A stretch of 64,000 bases of DNA from an uncultured Lachnospiraceae bacterium (GCA_947626365.1 CANQRW010000004.1:44394-108393), one strand, 5' to 3'. Positions 1 through 8,594 are shown, numbered from the stretch's first letter. The notes: generated from the letters alone by a model not told the origin. Numbers and translations: made by a program.

Positions 1-912
1 CGGCCAGCAGTTCCTCCAGCTGTTCCGCGTGTTCTATGGTACAGTTCTCCTCATACACCCTGCTTTCATCCAGCAGGTTATGATGAGCCACCGCGATCAC
101 ATTGCGGTTATCCGACCAGGCCGTCTCCAGCCACTCCTCCATCCACTCGTAAGTGCCGGTTCGAATCATGCCGCCGACCTGAGCTTCATCCTCATACTGG
201 CAGCTGTCCAGCATAAAAACCCAGGTTCCATCCGAAAGCTCATAGACATAGCTTAAGGAATCCGGATCTCTGCTGACCGCCTCATCATAGCCGTAAGCGG
301 CATAGACCGAGGCAAACAGCTCCGGCGTCGTAATCTCGGCAGGCATCACGGAAGTATTCTGGTATCTGGCTGCGTTGTGATTATTAATATCATGATTCCC
401 GGGAATCACGATCACATCAATATCCGCATTCTCCACGCGGGCAAGCTTCTGCGCAAGGGCTTCGTGGCTGAACAGCTCGCCGTTCAGAGACAAATCCCCC
501 ATCAATATCAACACCTGAGGATTTCTCTCAATCACCTCGTCCAGGAACGCATCGGTGATCTCCCAAATATAGGAAACCACCTTGCCGTCGCCGTTATGCT
601 CCATCGTCTCAAAAGAAATCCCAAAATCCGTCAGTTCCTTTGCCAGATAATGAATGTCCGTAGCGACAATGATCTCGGGGTTGCTGGCAGTCTCCTCCTG
701 AGACGGAAGTTCCAGGGATTCGATTGTCATATCGTCGGGCCTGAATTCGTGGACGCCGGGGCCTTCCGAGGTCTCTTCTTCCTCGCTGGGATTCACCTGC
801 ACGATCTCCGGTCCTGCCTCCTCCTCCGCGGTACTCTGATGGTAATACGCGGAGCATCCTCCAAGTGCCAGAACTGCTGCTAACAGAAAAACGACTACTT
901 TCGTTCTCATAT
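1..912 (-). CDS. Metallophosphoesterase lipoprotein (3' part outside window)
   Basis: Calcineurin-like phosphoesterase, incomplete at the window edge. The N-terminus (MRTKVVVFLLAAVLALGGCS) is a lipoprotein signal with lipobox LGGC, so the mature protein should be anchored outside the membrane. After an acidic linker come the family metal-binding motifs in order: ATDIHYL (D-x-H), LMGDLSLNGE (GD), VIPGNHDINN (GNHD) and AVAHHNLLDE. The ATG follows AAAGGACG with good spacing and lies 11 bp after the stop of the GH18 gene, so the two are probably co-transcribed. Substrate unknown; cell-wall or nucleotide phosphoesters are possible. The family call is secure and the biological role is not. Confidence 0.85.
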
Positions 913-923
913 TATCACGTCCT

Positions 924-2585
924 TTAGTCATTTACTTTTACCACATCCCATATGGCCTCCGTGTCCAGGCCCAGTTTCCAGCAGCCCACACCAGCCAGTC
1001 CATATTTGTCGATCAGTCCCATCTTAAGTCCAAGCGAACGTTCATCCTCCAGCCATATCTGCCGGACAGAATTCTCGTCCTGTATCTCCCCGTAGTACTG
1101 GCCCAGCGCCTCCTGCCAGTACAGCTGTACCTGATTATCCTCTATCCACTGGGCCGCCGCCATAAGTCCCAGGGCAGAAGACGTAGTCTTTCCGCCTTCT
1201 TCCGTCCAGACTCTGGTATAGAACGGCACCGCATTGATGACCTTCTCCGCCGGAACCTCCTCAAGCGTCCGCAGAATCCCTTCCTCCACATAAGGCAGGG
1301 AAGCTACCGACCCGGCTTCACCGCCGGCGTAGTGTTCATCGTATCCCATAATGATCACATAGTCCGCCACGCGGCCCTGCTCGGCCCTGTTATAATTCGC
1401 CGTATAATCCGAGGGCACATAATTGTCCACAGAAAGAATAATCCCGTTATTCCGGCAGTCTACCGAAAGTTCTCTGATAAACTGAACGTAATGAGGCCTT
1501 GCCTCCTGCGCGATACTCTCGATATCCAGGTTGAGGCCATCCAGTCCCAGGGCCTTCACATCCTCCATCAGCCTGGCGATCAGTTCCTTGCGGACCGACG
1601 TCTGAGAAAAAAGGACCTGAGAATCCACATTCTCCCCTTTGTTAAAGTTATCAAGAACCGCCCACACCTGCAGCCCCATCTGATGGGCCTTATCCACATA
1701 ATCCCGCTCGGCGTAGGAATCATAACTGCCGTTATTGTCAGTCAGCATAAACCAGGTAGGCGCCACAACATTGACTCCCTTCGTCTTCCCGATCAGCGTC
1801 TCCAGATCCTGATTATCACTCTCGCTGAAAATCTGATGCCACACCAGGCATACCTTCTCATCCAGGGCAATATTCGTATACTCCGGCTCCGCGAACGTGC
1901 TGACCAGCGGCTCCGCGGACTCAAGAGCGATATGTTTGTTCTGCAGGTAGCCGATATAACCGTCCTCCGTGCGGACCTTGGTCCACTCCTCCATGGAATC
2001 CAGCACCTGGAACCGTCCTCCCTTACCTACCGTAGTCAGCACCGGGCTCTTAATCCCGCCCAGCACACGTACCGGCGCGGCTTTGGAAGCAGCGCCCACT
2101 GTCTGATCTCCCCACACATCATCCACATAAATCCAGTTGATACCGTTTACCGAAAAGGATTCTGTTCTCACATTAGTATAGTTGGTCACAAGTCCCGCCG
2201 ACAGATATATCCCATCATCCTCCGCCAGAAGAATCGGCGCGCCTGAACTTCCGGCCGTTCTTTTATCCGCGTAGACAATGGTATCCGGCAGCGTGTAGAT
2301 CAGCATCTTCTCCACGTCGTCCCAGTAAAACTTCTCATTCAGGTTCTCGTTCACCCAGCGGATCGGCAGATACATCTGGCCATCCCGGGTAATAGCTCTT
2401 ATGTCTGTCAGTTCATTGTTATAAAAAACGGCCGTCTCTTCACCTGTAACGCCCAGTTCCGCGGCTATATCCGCCTTCTCCCCGGTTGGAATATAGCGCT
2501 CCAGCACATGCCAGCCGACAGCTCCTCCGACGATCAGAATCAAAAGAGTGACAACAACAACAATCGGAATCCAGGTCCGTTTCAA
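924..2585 (-). CDS. Membrane-anchored GH18 glycosidase with stalk and SH3 domains
   Basis: 553 residues. One N-terminal membrane segment (about 7-25) leaves the rest outside the cell. Residues about 70-165 resemble the copper-amine-oxidase N-terminal-like stalk domain, about 175-220 a bacterial SH3 domain, and 235-550 a glycosyl hydrolase 18 barrel. The GH18 signature is DGLNLDIE at 349-356, with E356 as the expected acid/base. The architecture resembles spore or cell-wall N-acetylglucosaminidases of the YaaH/YdhD type, so peptidoglycan remodelling is the likely role (inference). Start is a TTG 8 nt after GGAGG. The phosphoesterase lipoprotein follows 11 bp downstream. Confidence 0.85.
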   Translation of the reverse strand: MKRTWIPIVVVVTLLILIVGGAVGWHVLERYIPTGEKADIAAELGVTGEETAVFYNNELTDIRAITRDGQMYLPIRWVNENLNEKFYWDDVEKMLIYTLPDTIVYADKRTAGSSGAPILLAEDDGIYLSAGLVTNYTNVRTESFSVNGINWIYVDDVWGDQTVGAASKAAPVRVLGGIKSPVLTTVGKGGRFQVLDSMEEWTKVRTEDGYIGYLQNKHIALESAEPLVSTFAEPEYTNIALDEKVCLVWHQIFSESDNQDLETLIGKTKGVNVVAPTWFMLTDNNGSYDSYAERDYVDKAHQMGLQVWAVLDNFNKGENVDSQVLFSQTSVRKELIARLMEDVKALGLDGLNLDIESIAQEARPHYVQFIRELSVDCRNNGIILSVDNYVPSDYTANYNRAEQGRVADYVIIMGYDEHYAGGEAGSVASLPYVEEGILRTLEEVPAEKVINAVPFYTRVWTEEGGKTTSSALGLMAAAQWIEDNQVQLYWQEALGQYYGEIQDENSVRQIWLEDERSLGLKMGLIDKYGLAGVGCWKLGLDTEAIWDVVKVND

Positions 2586-2747
2586 AATCCGTTCCTCCTA
2601 TGTAAAACCCAAACCAAAAGTAATATGTAGTTAGAGTATACCACGTCAGCCCACGGCTTTCATCTTAAATTTTCTTTAATTCCCACCCGCCCTGCGTCCC
2701 GGCAGCAGCTGTAAACGGAAAATGGCGCTCCCCGGAACCCCACACAA

Positions 2748-2972
2748 TCACCGGTTATATACACGGTCAAACCGGATTTCCTTCAGGTCTCCTTCTTCCG
2801 CTCCTACGTAGTCGCACATATAGAAGGAGCCGTCTTCATTCACCTGGAAGATTTTCTCCCAGTCCTCCTCCGAGGGAATCGCGCCGTCGATATAGATCGG
2901 TATCCCTCTGGCTTCATAGCGGCGAAGGCCGTCCACATACTGTTTCTGCTCCTTGTGAAGATCTTCTTCCAT
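2748..2972 (-). CDS. Small hypothetical protein
   Basis: About 75 residues, acidic and soluble, beginning MEEDLHKEQ, with no signal peptide or membrane segment. An upstream in-frame ATG at 3041 exists, but the start at 2972 is preferred because it follows AGGTAAGGATT and gives a compact protein. It has GIPIYIDGAIPSEEDWEKIF and a C-terminal beta-rich part. It is the last gene of a minus-strand run after the kinase and the MinD-like protein, so it may belong to the same unit. No family recognised. Confidence 0.6.
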   Translation of the reverse strand: MEEDLHKEQKQYVDGLRRYEARGIPIYIDGAIPSEEDWEKIFQVNEDGSFYMCDYVGAEEGDLKEIRFDRVYNR

Positions 2973-3053
2973 AATCCTTACCTGCTCTTTCGTGTTTTCT
3001 GAAAACCTTTCCCTTCCCGAAGGCAATGCGTGACACATCATTGAGAAAGGCCG

Positions 3054-3656
3054 TCACAGAATGGTTCTCATAAATTCCATCATCGGTCCGGTGACCGTAA
3101 AGGCATCTACTGAAAAAGGAATCCGTCTCACAGCCGGTCTGCGTCTCTTATTCCATCTTAATCTGGATTCCTCGCTGCCGAACGCGGCAAGGCATTGCCA
3201 GCCGTTTTTCGCGGCGCGTTCCTCCCATGATTCCGGCTTCCAAAATGCCCCTGTCTGCCACTCCGTAAATGAGACCGTCAAAAACACTCTGTGGCAACGC
3301 AGCAGTTCCTCACAGACCTTTTCCTCCAACTCGCCAAAATCCACAAGTATCTCCTCATAATCCATATGAAGACAGTCTGCAAGGATGCCGCCTGCGGAGT
3401 CCGGATAAAAATCTACTCCCTGTATCCGGTACCGGCTCTCCACCGCCGAAAGCCCGGTGCACGCGCTGCCAAACCGGGCAAAATCCCCATGGCGGTTCCA
3501 TTCAAGAACCGCTGTCTTCCGCCCGCAGCCGCTGCACAGATAATTGGCCGCCAGCACAGTGAAATGTGTCGTTCCCGTGCCCCGGCCCGCTCCCGCCGTT
3601 CCTATGATTCGCGGCTCCTGCGCCGCGGAATCCGTCTTCTTCCGAAACAATCCCAT
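3054..3656 (-). CDS. Degenerate MinD/ParA-like protein
   Basis: 200 residues. The N-terminus has a SIMIBI-type P-loop position, TAGAGRGTGTTHFTVLAAN, followed by a hydrophobic strand (KTAVLEWN) as in MinD/CpaE proteins. Both lysines of the deviant Walker A motif (KGGxGKT) are missing, so ATP hydrolysis is doubtful. The second half is short compared with a full ATPase and has no clear switch motifs. The same degenerate signature is present in the C-terminal half of the kinase just upstream. The two genes overlap by about 55 bp, implying coupled translation and probably physical partnership. Function unknown. Confidence 0.65.
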   Translation of the reverse strand: MGLFRKKTDSAAQEPRIIGTAGAGRGTGTTHFTVLAANYLCSGCGRKTAVLEWNRHGDFARFGSACTGLSAVESRYRIQGVDFYPDSAGGILADCLHMDYEEILVDFGELEEKVCEELLRCHRVFLTVSFTEWQTGAFWKPESWEERAAKNGWQCLAAFGSEESRLRWNKRRRPAVRRIPFSVDAFTVTGPMMEFMRTIL

Positions 3657-5020
3657 AATCCGCTCCTTCTCTTTCCTTCCGGCAATGCCAGATGCCGGGA
3701 GACAATCTCATGATAAAAGGCCTCCGCCTCCTCTCCCGGCTGAAACGGATCGGCAAATACCGGCGCCCGGTAGCAGCATCCTTTCTCGCTGACATCACCC
3801 CTGCGCTTTACCGCGCCGGGAATCGCTAAATTGTAAAGGATACAGAAATCCTTCCCGGCCGCCGAAGAAACCGGATACGCAAGCCTGCGTTCCCACCATT
3901 TTCCTTCCCGGACCAGGCAGACAAGCCCCGCTTCCCGGGAAGAAACGGCTGCAGAGGCGGCGGATATATCCGTCCCGTAATCCCGCACGACGGCAGGATA
4001 GCTGCAGTCCTTCAGGCTGACCGCCTGACCGTATCGGGGCCTCATGGGCAGATGAAACAGCGTGTAAATACCATAGGAATCCGGCAGAACGCCAAGATTT
4101 TCCGCCATGACCCGCACATCATTGGAGTCATTATGCTCCTCGTAGATGGCAGGACAGCCGGCCCGGTTCAGATAAACCGCCAGACCGATGGCCAGGTGGG
4201 TGACGCCTGCGCCGGAACGCGTCCCGGCGAGAGCAATGATAAGAGGTGGTAATTGCGACCGGCTCAAATTCTCTGTATTGGAGCACAGCTGTCTCAGCTC
4301 CTGCCCAATCTCCAGGGCGGAAGCGTATCGTTCCTCTCCGTCTTCGCGGAGACATCTCCGGATTATTGCCGCCAGCTTCCCCAGCTCGTCCGGCACCGGA
4401 TCATCCGGCTCCGTGCCGCCGGTCAGAAGGTATCTGAGAACGGCACCGATCTGGTACACGTCCGTATAGACGTCCAGATGGCCCTTCTGCCGCTGTTCCG
4501 GCGCGATATAGCCCGGAGTGCCGAAACGGCTGGCAGCCTCATTGGAGCCTGTCACAGTGTCCGAATGGTCAAAATCAAGAAGCTTCACCTGCCCATGGCA
4601 GACAATAAGATTCCTCGGCTGTAAATCCAGATATAAAATAGGGATATCTTCTGCTGAATGCAGATAATGGATCAGGTCACATATCTGAATGCCATATAGA
4701 ATGGCTGTTTCCTGATTCAGAGGACCCCGCTGGCTTACGAGGTCGTAGAGAGAGCTCCCTTCCAGAAACTCTTCAACAAGATAACTGTACTTCTCATCTT
4801 CAAAAACATCATACACGATAGGGATTCCGGGATGCTTAAGCCGCTTAAGAAGCAACGCTTCCTTTAAAAACTGCTGGTAATCGGCCGCCTCCCTCGAGAC
4901 CTGCTTGATAGCCCTGTATTCCTGAAGCTCCTGATGAAGCGCCAGGTACACGGTTCCGCTCCGGCCTCTCCCCAAAATGCGTATCAACTGGTATTTTCCA
5001 AACAGAACGGTGTCCTTGAT
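3602..5020 (-). CDS. Serine/threonine protein kinase fused to MinD-like pseudo-ATPase domain
   Basis: Cytoplasmic Hanks-type kinase with no membrane segment or PASTA repeats. Seen in order: glycine loop LGRGRSGTVYLA, AIK lysine, KEA helix-C glutamate, catalytic loop LYLDLQPRNL, LLDFDHSD in place of DFG, and FGTPGYIAPEQ. The catalytic Asp and Asn are kept, but HRD is YLD and the usual DLKP lysine is Gln. Residues after about 245 carry LAGTRSGAGVTHLAI, a MinD-like P-loop lacking both lysines. Homology (FGKYQLIRILG) extends upstream of the first usable TTG at 4987 to an ATC codon at 5020, which lies 6 nt after AGGAGG. The start is therefore uncertain, with ATC 5020 or TTG 4987 as candidates. Confidence 0.75.
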   Translation of the reverse strand: MKDTVLFGKYQLIRILGRGRSGTVYLALHQELQEYRAIKQVSREAADYQQFLKEALLLKRLKHPGIPIVYDVFEDEKYSYLVEEFLEGSSLYDLVSQRGPLNQETAILYGIQICDLIHYLHSAEDIPILYLDLQPRNLIVCHGQVKLLDFDHSDTVTGSNEAASRFGTPGYIAPEQRQKGHLDVYTDVYQIGAVLRYLLTGGTEPDDPVPDELGKLAAIIRRCLREDGEERYASALEIGQELRQLCSNTENLSRSQLPPLIIALAGTRSGAGVTHLAIGLAVYLNRAGCPAIYEEHNDSNDVRVMAENLGVLPDSYGIYTLFHLPMRPRYGQAVSLKDCSYPAVVRDYGTDISAASAAVSSREAGLVCLVREGKWWERRLAYPVSSAAGKDFCILYNLAIPGAVKRRGDVSEKGCCYRAPVFADPFQPGEEAEAFYHEIVSRHLALPEGKRRSGLWDCFGRRRIPRRRSRES

Positions 5021-5146
5021 CTGTCACCTCCTTTTCCAATACCACCTCTCAGGAGTCTATTTTAATATACGGAATAATTTTTCGCAACTCACAAAACTTA
5101 AAATTCCATAAAATTTTTATAAAAAAAACTACATAGTAATTGATAT

Positions 5147-5175
5147 TTGACCGTAATATATAGTATAGTTATATT
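5147..5175 (+). promoter_or_regulatory. Sigma-A-type promoter of mecA
   Basis: TTGACC (5147-5152), 17 bp spacer, TATATT (5170-5175), 40 bp before the mecA start in an AT-rich divergent gap shared with the kinase gene. Confidence 0.6.
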
Positions 5176-5214
5176 GACTTATTTTATTCGTTTTGATAAA
5201 AGGAAGTGATTCAG

Positions 5215-5943
5215 ATGAAAATAGAACGTATCAATGAAAACCAGATCCGCTGCACCCTCACCAGCTTTGATCTGAGCGTGCGGAATCTTAACCTCAGAGA
5301 ACTGGCCTACGGCACGGAGAAGGCCCGCAGCCTGTTCCGTGAGATGATTCAGAAGGCCTCCAATGAAGTCGGCTTCGACGCCGAGGACATCCCTCTGATG
5401 GTAGAAGCCATTCCATTGTCCAACGAAAGCGTTATGCTGGTCATCACTAAGATTGAAGACCCGGAGGAACTGGATACGCGCTTTTCCAAGTTTTCTCCTT
5501 CCGGTGAAGAAGATTCCGATACCCTGTCAGAGCTGGCCAGCGAGCTTCTGGAAGGCGCCGACGGCTTAGCCAGGCTTCTGGGTATCTCCGCTGTCCCGGC
5601 CGACCAGGCGGTCCCGGAGCAGGATGCTGAAGCTTCCGATTCTTCCGCTCCCGCAATCCGGGTCTACGCCTTCGACAGTCTGGACCGTGTCTCTGATGCC
5701 GCCAGAGCCTGCGGCGATCTGTATACCGGCATCAACACACTGTACCGCAGGCCGGACAGCCGCCAGTATTTCCTGGTGCTGAAGAATGAAGGCACCGACG
5801 AACTGGCCTTTAGCCGAATCTGCAATATCCTGTCGGAGTACGGAACCAAAGTCCGTCACGAGTATGCCAGCGAGGCCTACTACGACGAACACTACCCTGT
5901 AGTCTGCAGGGACAAGGCCCTTCAGGTGATGAAAGATATTTAA
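5215..5943 (+). CDS. mecA: Adaptor protein MecA
   Basis: 242 residues. The start MKIERINENQIRCTLTS and the following NLRELAYGTEKARSLFREM are typical of the MecA N-terminal substrate-binding domain. An acidic linker (about 95-145) joins it to the C-terminal domain (IRVYAFDSLDRVSDAAR... to end), which in the family docks to ClpC. MecA targets unfolded or specific regulators such as ComK to ClpCP. A GTG nine bases upstream (5206) is in frame, but it lies inside the ribosome binding site AGGAAG, so ATG 5215 is preferred. Single-gene unit with its own promoter and terminator. Confidence 0.9.
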   Translation: MKIERINENQIRCTLTSFDLSVRNLNLRELAYGTEKARSLFREMIQKASNEVGFDAEDIPLMVEAIPLSNESVMLVITKIEDPEELDTRFSKFSPSGEEDSDTLSELASELLEGADGLARLLGISAVPADQAVPEQDAEASDSSAPAIRVYAFDSLDRVSDAARACGDLYTGINTLYRRPDSRQYFLVLKNEGTDELAFSRICNILSEYGTKVRHEYASEAYYDEHYPVVCRDKALQVMKDI

Positions 5944-5956
5944 TGACAATGTAAAA

Positions 5957-6006
5957 CAGGCGGGAAACCTGAGCGCCTGCGTTTTCAGGTCTTCCGCCTG
6001 CTTTAT
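5957..6006 (+). terminator. Probable terminator after mecA
   Basis: 16-bp arms with two mismatches (CAGGCGGGAAACCTGA and TCAGGTCTTCCGCCTG) around a 12-nt loop, 13 bp after the mecA stop. The following T run is short (CTTTATT). Confidence 0.6.
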
Positions 6007-6072
6007 TCGATTGGGCCGCGGCCTTCCGCCGGACCGTCACTCACGTAATATCATACGAACATAAACTGCCGA

Positions 6073-6273
6073 CTAACGGGCAGCCAGAACTTCGTTCATC
6101 TTGGATACCAGGTCATCACAGTTGATGCCGTGCACCATGCATGCTTCCTCCAGGCTCTCAGCCTGCGCGGACGGGCAGCCTAAGCAGTGCATTCCGGCAG
6201 CCATCAGCATATGAGGAACCAGTTCATCCATCTGAACCAACTGTCCAATCAGCATATCCTTACTGATCTGCAT
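6073..6273 (-). CDS. DUF1858 domain protein
   Basis: 66 residues covering one complete DUF1858 domain: [16 protein letters not shown], then [20 protein letters not shown] with the family's CxxC, and a C-terminal helix. Such proteins occur near hybrid-cluster or iron-sulfur proteins. The cysteines suggest redox or metal binding, but no function is established. Start follows GGAAGGAGGAATTACCC. It is divergent from the ferredoxin gene. Confidence 0.85.
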   Translation of the reverse strand: MQISKDMLIGQLVQMDELVPHMLMAAGMHCLGCPSAQAESLEEACMVHGINCDDLVSKMNEVLAAR

Positions 6274-6305
6274 GGGTAATTCCTCCTTCCGTACATACTA
6301 TCAAT

Positions 6306-6334
6306 AATATAATACTTTTTCCCATGGTTGGCAA
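6306..6334 (-). promoter_or_regulatory. Promoter of the DUF1858 gene
   Basis: Read on the minus strand: TTGCCA (6334-6329), 17 bp spacer, TATATT (6311-6306), 33 bp before the start codon. Confidence 0.6.
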
Positions 6335-6384
6335 GGGTGATTTTCTTGCTTTCATTTTTATACATAACTACTTTGATTTTCCTC

Positions 6385-6411
6385 TTGAATATTCCGCGAT
6401 TATAGTATAAA
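6385..6411 (+). promoter_or_regulatory. Possible promoter of the ferredoxin gene
   Basis: TTGAAT (6385-6390) and TATAAA (6406-6411) separated by 15 bp, shorter than ideal, about 39 bp upstream of the ferredoxin ATG. Confidence 0.4.
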
Positions 6412-6449
6412 ATGTATGCAAATGTATAGAATATAAGGAGGTATTTATT

Positions 6450-6620
6450 ATGGCACGTGTAATTAGTGACGCTTGTGTATCCTGTGGTACCTGTGAGGGC
6501 GAGTGCCCCGTTGGCGCTATTTCTCAGGGTGATGGACAGTACGTTGTTAATGCAGACGAGTGCATCGACTGCGGCGCATGTGAGGCTGCCTGCCCGACCG
6601 GCGCTATCAGCGAAGCTTAA
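6450..6620 (+). CDS. 2[4Fe-4S] ferredoxin
   Basis: 56 residues, the usual size of a clostridial ferredoxin. Two cluster motifs are intact: CVSCGTCEGECPVGAI and CIDCGACEAACPTGAI. It carries low-potential electrons for anaerobic redox enzymes. The ribosome binding site AAGGAGG is strong, which fits high expression. It is a single gene closed by a hairpin and lies divergent from the DUF1858 gene. Confidence 0.95.
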   Translation: MARVISDACVSCGTCEGECPVGAISQGDGQYVVNADECIDCGACEAACPTGAISEA

Positions 6621-6652
6621 TTTAACGCGATTGTGAATCCACACATACATAA

Positions 6653-6685
6653 CATGCCTCTTCCGCAAGGGAGAGGCATTTGTCA
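6653..6685 (+). terminator. Terminator after ferredoxin
   Basis: ATGCCTCT / GAGAGGCAT hairpin with a short loop followed by TTTGTC, about 33 bp after the ferredoxin stop. Confidence 0.65.
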
Positions 6686-6728
6686 TTACGTCAGTATGCA
6701 AACAAAGTGCCAGTGACGCCTTGTTTGT
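6686..6728 (+). repeat. Dispersed hairpin repeat, copy 1
   Basis: TTACGTCAGTATGC followed by a hairpin whose arms are CAAACAA and TTGTTTG around a loop containing GCCAGTGACGC. The same leader and loop recur at 8523-8563 and 14021-14064 (both minus), with different but self-complementary stem sequences. It lies between the ferredoxin terminator and the next start codon. Confidence 0.75.
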
Positions 6729-6744
6729 ATTGGGAGCATCTATC

Positions 6745-7557
6745 ATGAAAAAACCAGTAATCGGGCTTACGCCCTCCCACAATATCGAAACCGGCGAGAT
6801 CCATATGGGCCCCAGATGTCTGCGGGCTATAGAGATGGCCGGAGGAATTCCCTTAGTTCTCCCCGTAGAGATTGAGGAAGACGACCTGCGGCAGCTTGCA
6901 GAACAGCTGGACGGAATCCTGTTCACCGGAGGCGCAGACCCTCATCCTTTCTTCTTCGGTGAAGAAACCCTAACCGGCTGCGGCGAGATTTCCGTAAAAA
7001 GAGACACCATGGAACTGGCTCTTCTGTCTCTCGCCATGGAATATCGAAAACCTATCATGGGAATCTGCCGCGGCATCCAGATGATCAACATAGGCTTGGG
7101 CGGAGATATTTACCAGGATATTCCTTCCCAGGTAAACCGTGAACTTCCCATCGCCCACAGACAGCCGCCTATGTGCTACGGCCCTTCCCACACCGTAATC
7201 GTAACGCCGGGAAGCATGCTTGCCGATATTTGCGAGACAGCCGCGGCCGCGGACATAGCCGCATCTTCCGCCAATGGCGCCGTATGCGGCATCCATATGC
7301 CATCCCCCGTCAGAAGCAGCGGCGAATCACCCCGAATCTGCCTTCAGGTCAACAGTTCCCACCATCAGGCGGTCCGCAGGATAGCCCCCGGGCTTTCCGT
7401 ATGCGCCAAGGCCCCTGACGGAATCATCGAGGGCATAGAGATGAAGGATTATCCTTTTCTTCTGGGCGTTCAGTGGCACCCGGAATACCTGTGGGAAAAA
7501 GACCCGGCCGCGGCCGCGCTGTTTCAGGCTTTCGTCACCGCCTGCGGTTCAGAATAA
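6745..7557 (+). CDS. Gamma-glutamyl-gamma-aminobutyrate hydrolase family (C26) protein
   Basis: About 270 residues with a class I glutamine amidotransferase fold. The nucleophile elbow is GICRGIQMINIGLGG (catalytic Cys), and the His/Glu pair is in GVQWHPEYLW. The NSSHHQAVR segment is typical of the PuuD-like C26 peptidases, which cleave gamma-glutamyl amides. Here the substrate is unknown. ATG 6745 follows GGGAG; an upstream in-frame TTG falls inside the dispersed repeat and is rejected. The 3' end overlaps the convergent MerR gene by 9 bp. A paralogue lies at 45118-45834. Confidence 0.85.
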   Translation: MKKPVIGLTPSHNIETGEIHMGPRCLRAIEMAGGIPLVLPVEIEEDDLRQLAEQLDGILFTGGADPHPFFFGEETLTGCGEISVKRDTMELALLSLAMEYRKPIMGICRGIQMINIGLGGDIYQDIPSQVNRELPIAHRQPPMCYGPSHTVIVTPGSMLADICETAAAADIAASSANGAVCGIHMPSPVRSSGESPRICLQVNSSHHQAVRRIAPGLSVCAKAPDGIIEGIEMKDYPFLLGVQWHPEYLWEKDPAAAALFQAFVTACGSE

Positions 7558-8361
7558 CTTTTTCCCGCTTCTGCCAAACCGTTTTCTCTTAAAGAAAGGA
7601 GTCTTCGTGGCCGCGGCTTCCGCCCGGCCCTTTCCTTTATTCTGATAGGAGCGGATGGTCTCGTCCAGCTGTTTAAACCGTTCCTCCTCCTTCTCATCAC
7701 TGACCCTCAGCAGGTATTCCACCTCTTTCATGACCCGGTCCGTCACATTTTCGCTGACGGCGCCGCTTACATCCTCTGTAATCTCCTGACTGATTCTGGC
7801 CATATTCGCCTCCACAGCCTGTCCGATAATATGATTCATAATCTCCTGGAACCGGAGCATCTTCTCCTCCATATCCGCGATATGGGCAGGCCCGGCTTCT
7901 GTAAGCGTGAGGGCCGCCGGTTCCGCCTCGTCTTCCGGCTTCTCCTCCTTTACGCCGTCCTGCGCTTCCTGCGCGTTTTCCGCCCGAACATCGCTCCCCG
8001 CGGCTTCCCTGTCACTATTCCGGTTCTCGTTCCCTGTTTCTTCTTTCGTCCTCATATTCTGCTTTGTTTCTTTCCAGGCTGCTTTCATGTCTTCCTCCAT
8101 TAAATCTTCGGTGATCGTAATATCATCCATCGCACCAGTCATTTTATTCAGAGCGTTCTTAATCGCCTTAAGCTGATATCCTCGGTTCTTTAAGTCCCTT
8201 ATCTGGCAGAACAGGCGGATGTGCATATCCGTATAGTACCTGTGCCCCATGTCGTTGCGCGGAATGGCAAGTTCCAGCTCGTCCTCCCAGTATCGCAGCA
8301 CATGAGTTTCCACATCCACCTGCTTCGCCGCATCCGATATCAAGTAACGTGCCTCCGCCAT
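7549..8361 (-). CDS. MerR-family transcriptional regulator
   Basis: 270 residues. The N-terminal winged helix (YLISDAAKQVDVETHVLRYWEDEL ... GHRYYTDMHIRLFCQIRDLKNRG) is clearly MerR. No effector-binding Cys cluster is seen. A charged low-complexity middle (about 95-145, rich in E, N, R) leads to a helical, probably coiled-coil region and a basic tail ending KRKRFGRSGKKLF. Long C-terminal extensions of this kind are unlike metal or drug sensors. Target unknown. Start follows GGAGAGGG. Confidence 0.8.
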   Translation of the reverse strand: MAEARYLISDAAKQVDVETHVLRYWEDELELAIPRNDMGHRYYTDMHIRLFCQIRDLKNRGYQLKAIKNALNKMTGAMDDITITEDLMEEDMKAAWKETKQNMRTKEETGNENRNSDREAAGSDVRAENAQEAQDGVKEEKPEDEAEPAALTLTEAGPAHIADMEEKMLRFQEIMNHIIGQAVEANMARISQEITEDVSGAVSENVTDRVMKEVEYLLRVSDEKEEERFKQLDETIRSYQNKGKGRAEAAATKTPFFKRKRFGRSGKKLF

Positions 8362-8522
8362 TCTACCCTCTCCTTTGATCTTTTGATTTCATTACCTTGT
8401 TACCATATATATGCCCTGAGAATCATTATTATGACTGCAATCGGAAATAAACTCAAAAACGCGCGCCGCCAGGCGCACTCGGGTCTTTCACCCGGCAGAG
8501 CCCGCCCATGGTGGGCAAATAC

Positions 8523-8563
8523 GAGCAGAGCGTCACTGGCGCTCTGCTCGCATACTGACGTAA
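8523..8563 (-). repeat. Dispersed hairpin repeat, copy 2
   Basis: On the minus strand, TTACGTCAGTATGC then a near-perfect stem GAGCAGAGCG / CGCTCTGCTC closed by the conserved CCAGTGA-type loop. It sits between the dnaB terminator and the MerR gene. Confidence 0.75.
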
Positions 8564-8565
8564 CC

Positions 8566-8594
8566 AAAAAAGGCCGGGACACTATCGTCCCGGC
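8566..8594 (-). terminator. Terminator overlapping the dnaB stop codon
   Basis: On the minus strand, GCCGGGAC / GTCCCGGC stem followed by CCTTTTTTGG. The TAG stop of dnaB (8584-8582) lies in the loop, so the upstream arm encodes the last residues. Confidence 0.85.

Noticed and set aside
5566..5949. Open frames antisense to mecA
   Set aside because: mecA is clear by homology and the antisense frames have no support.
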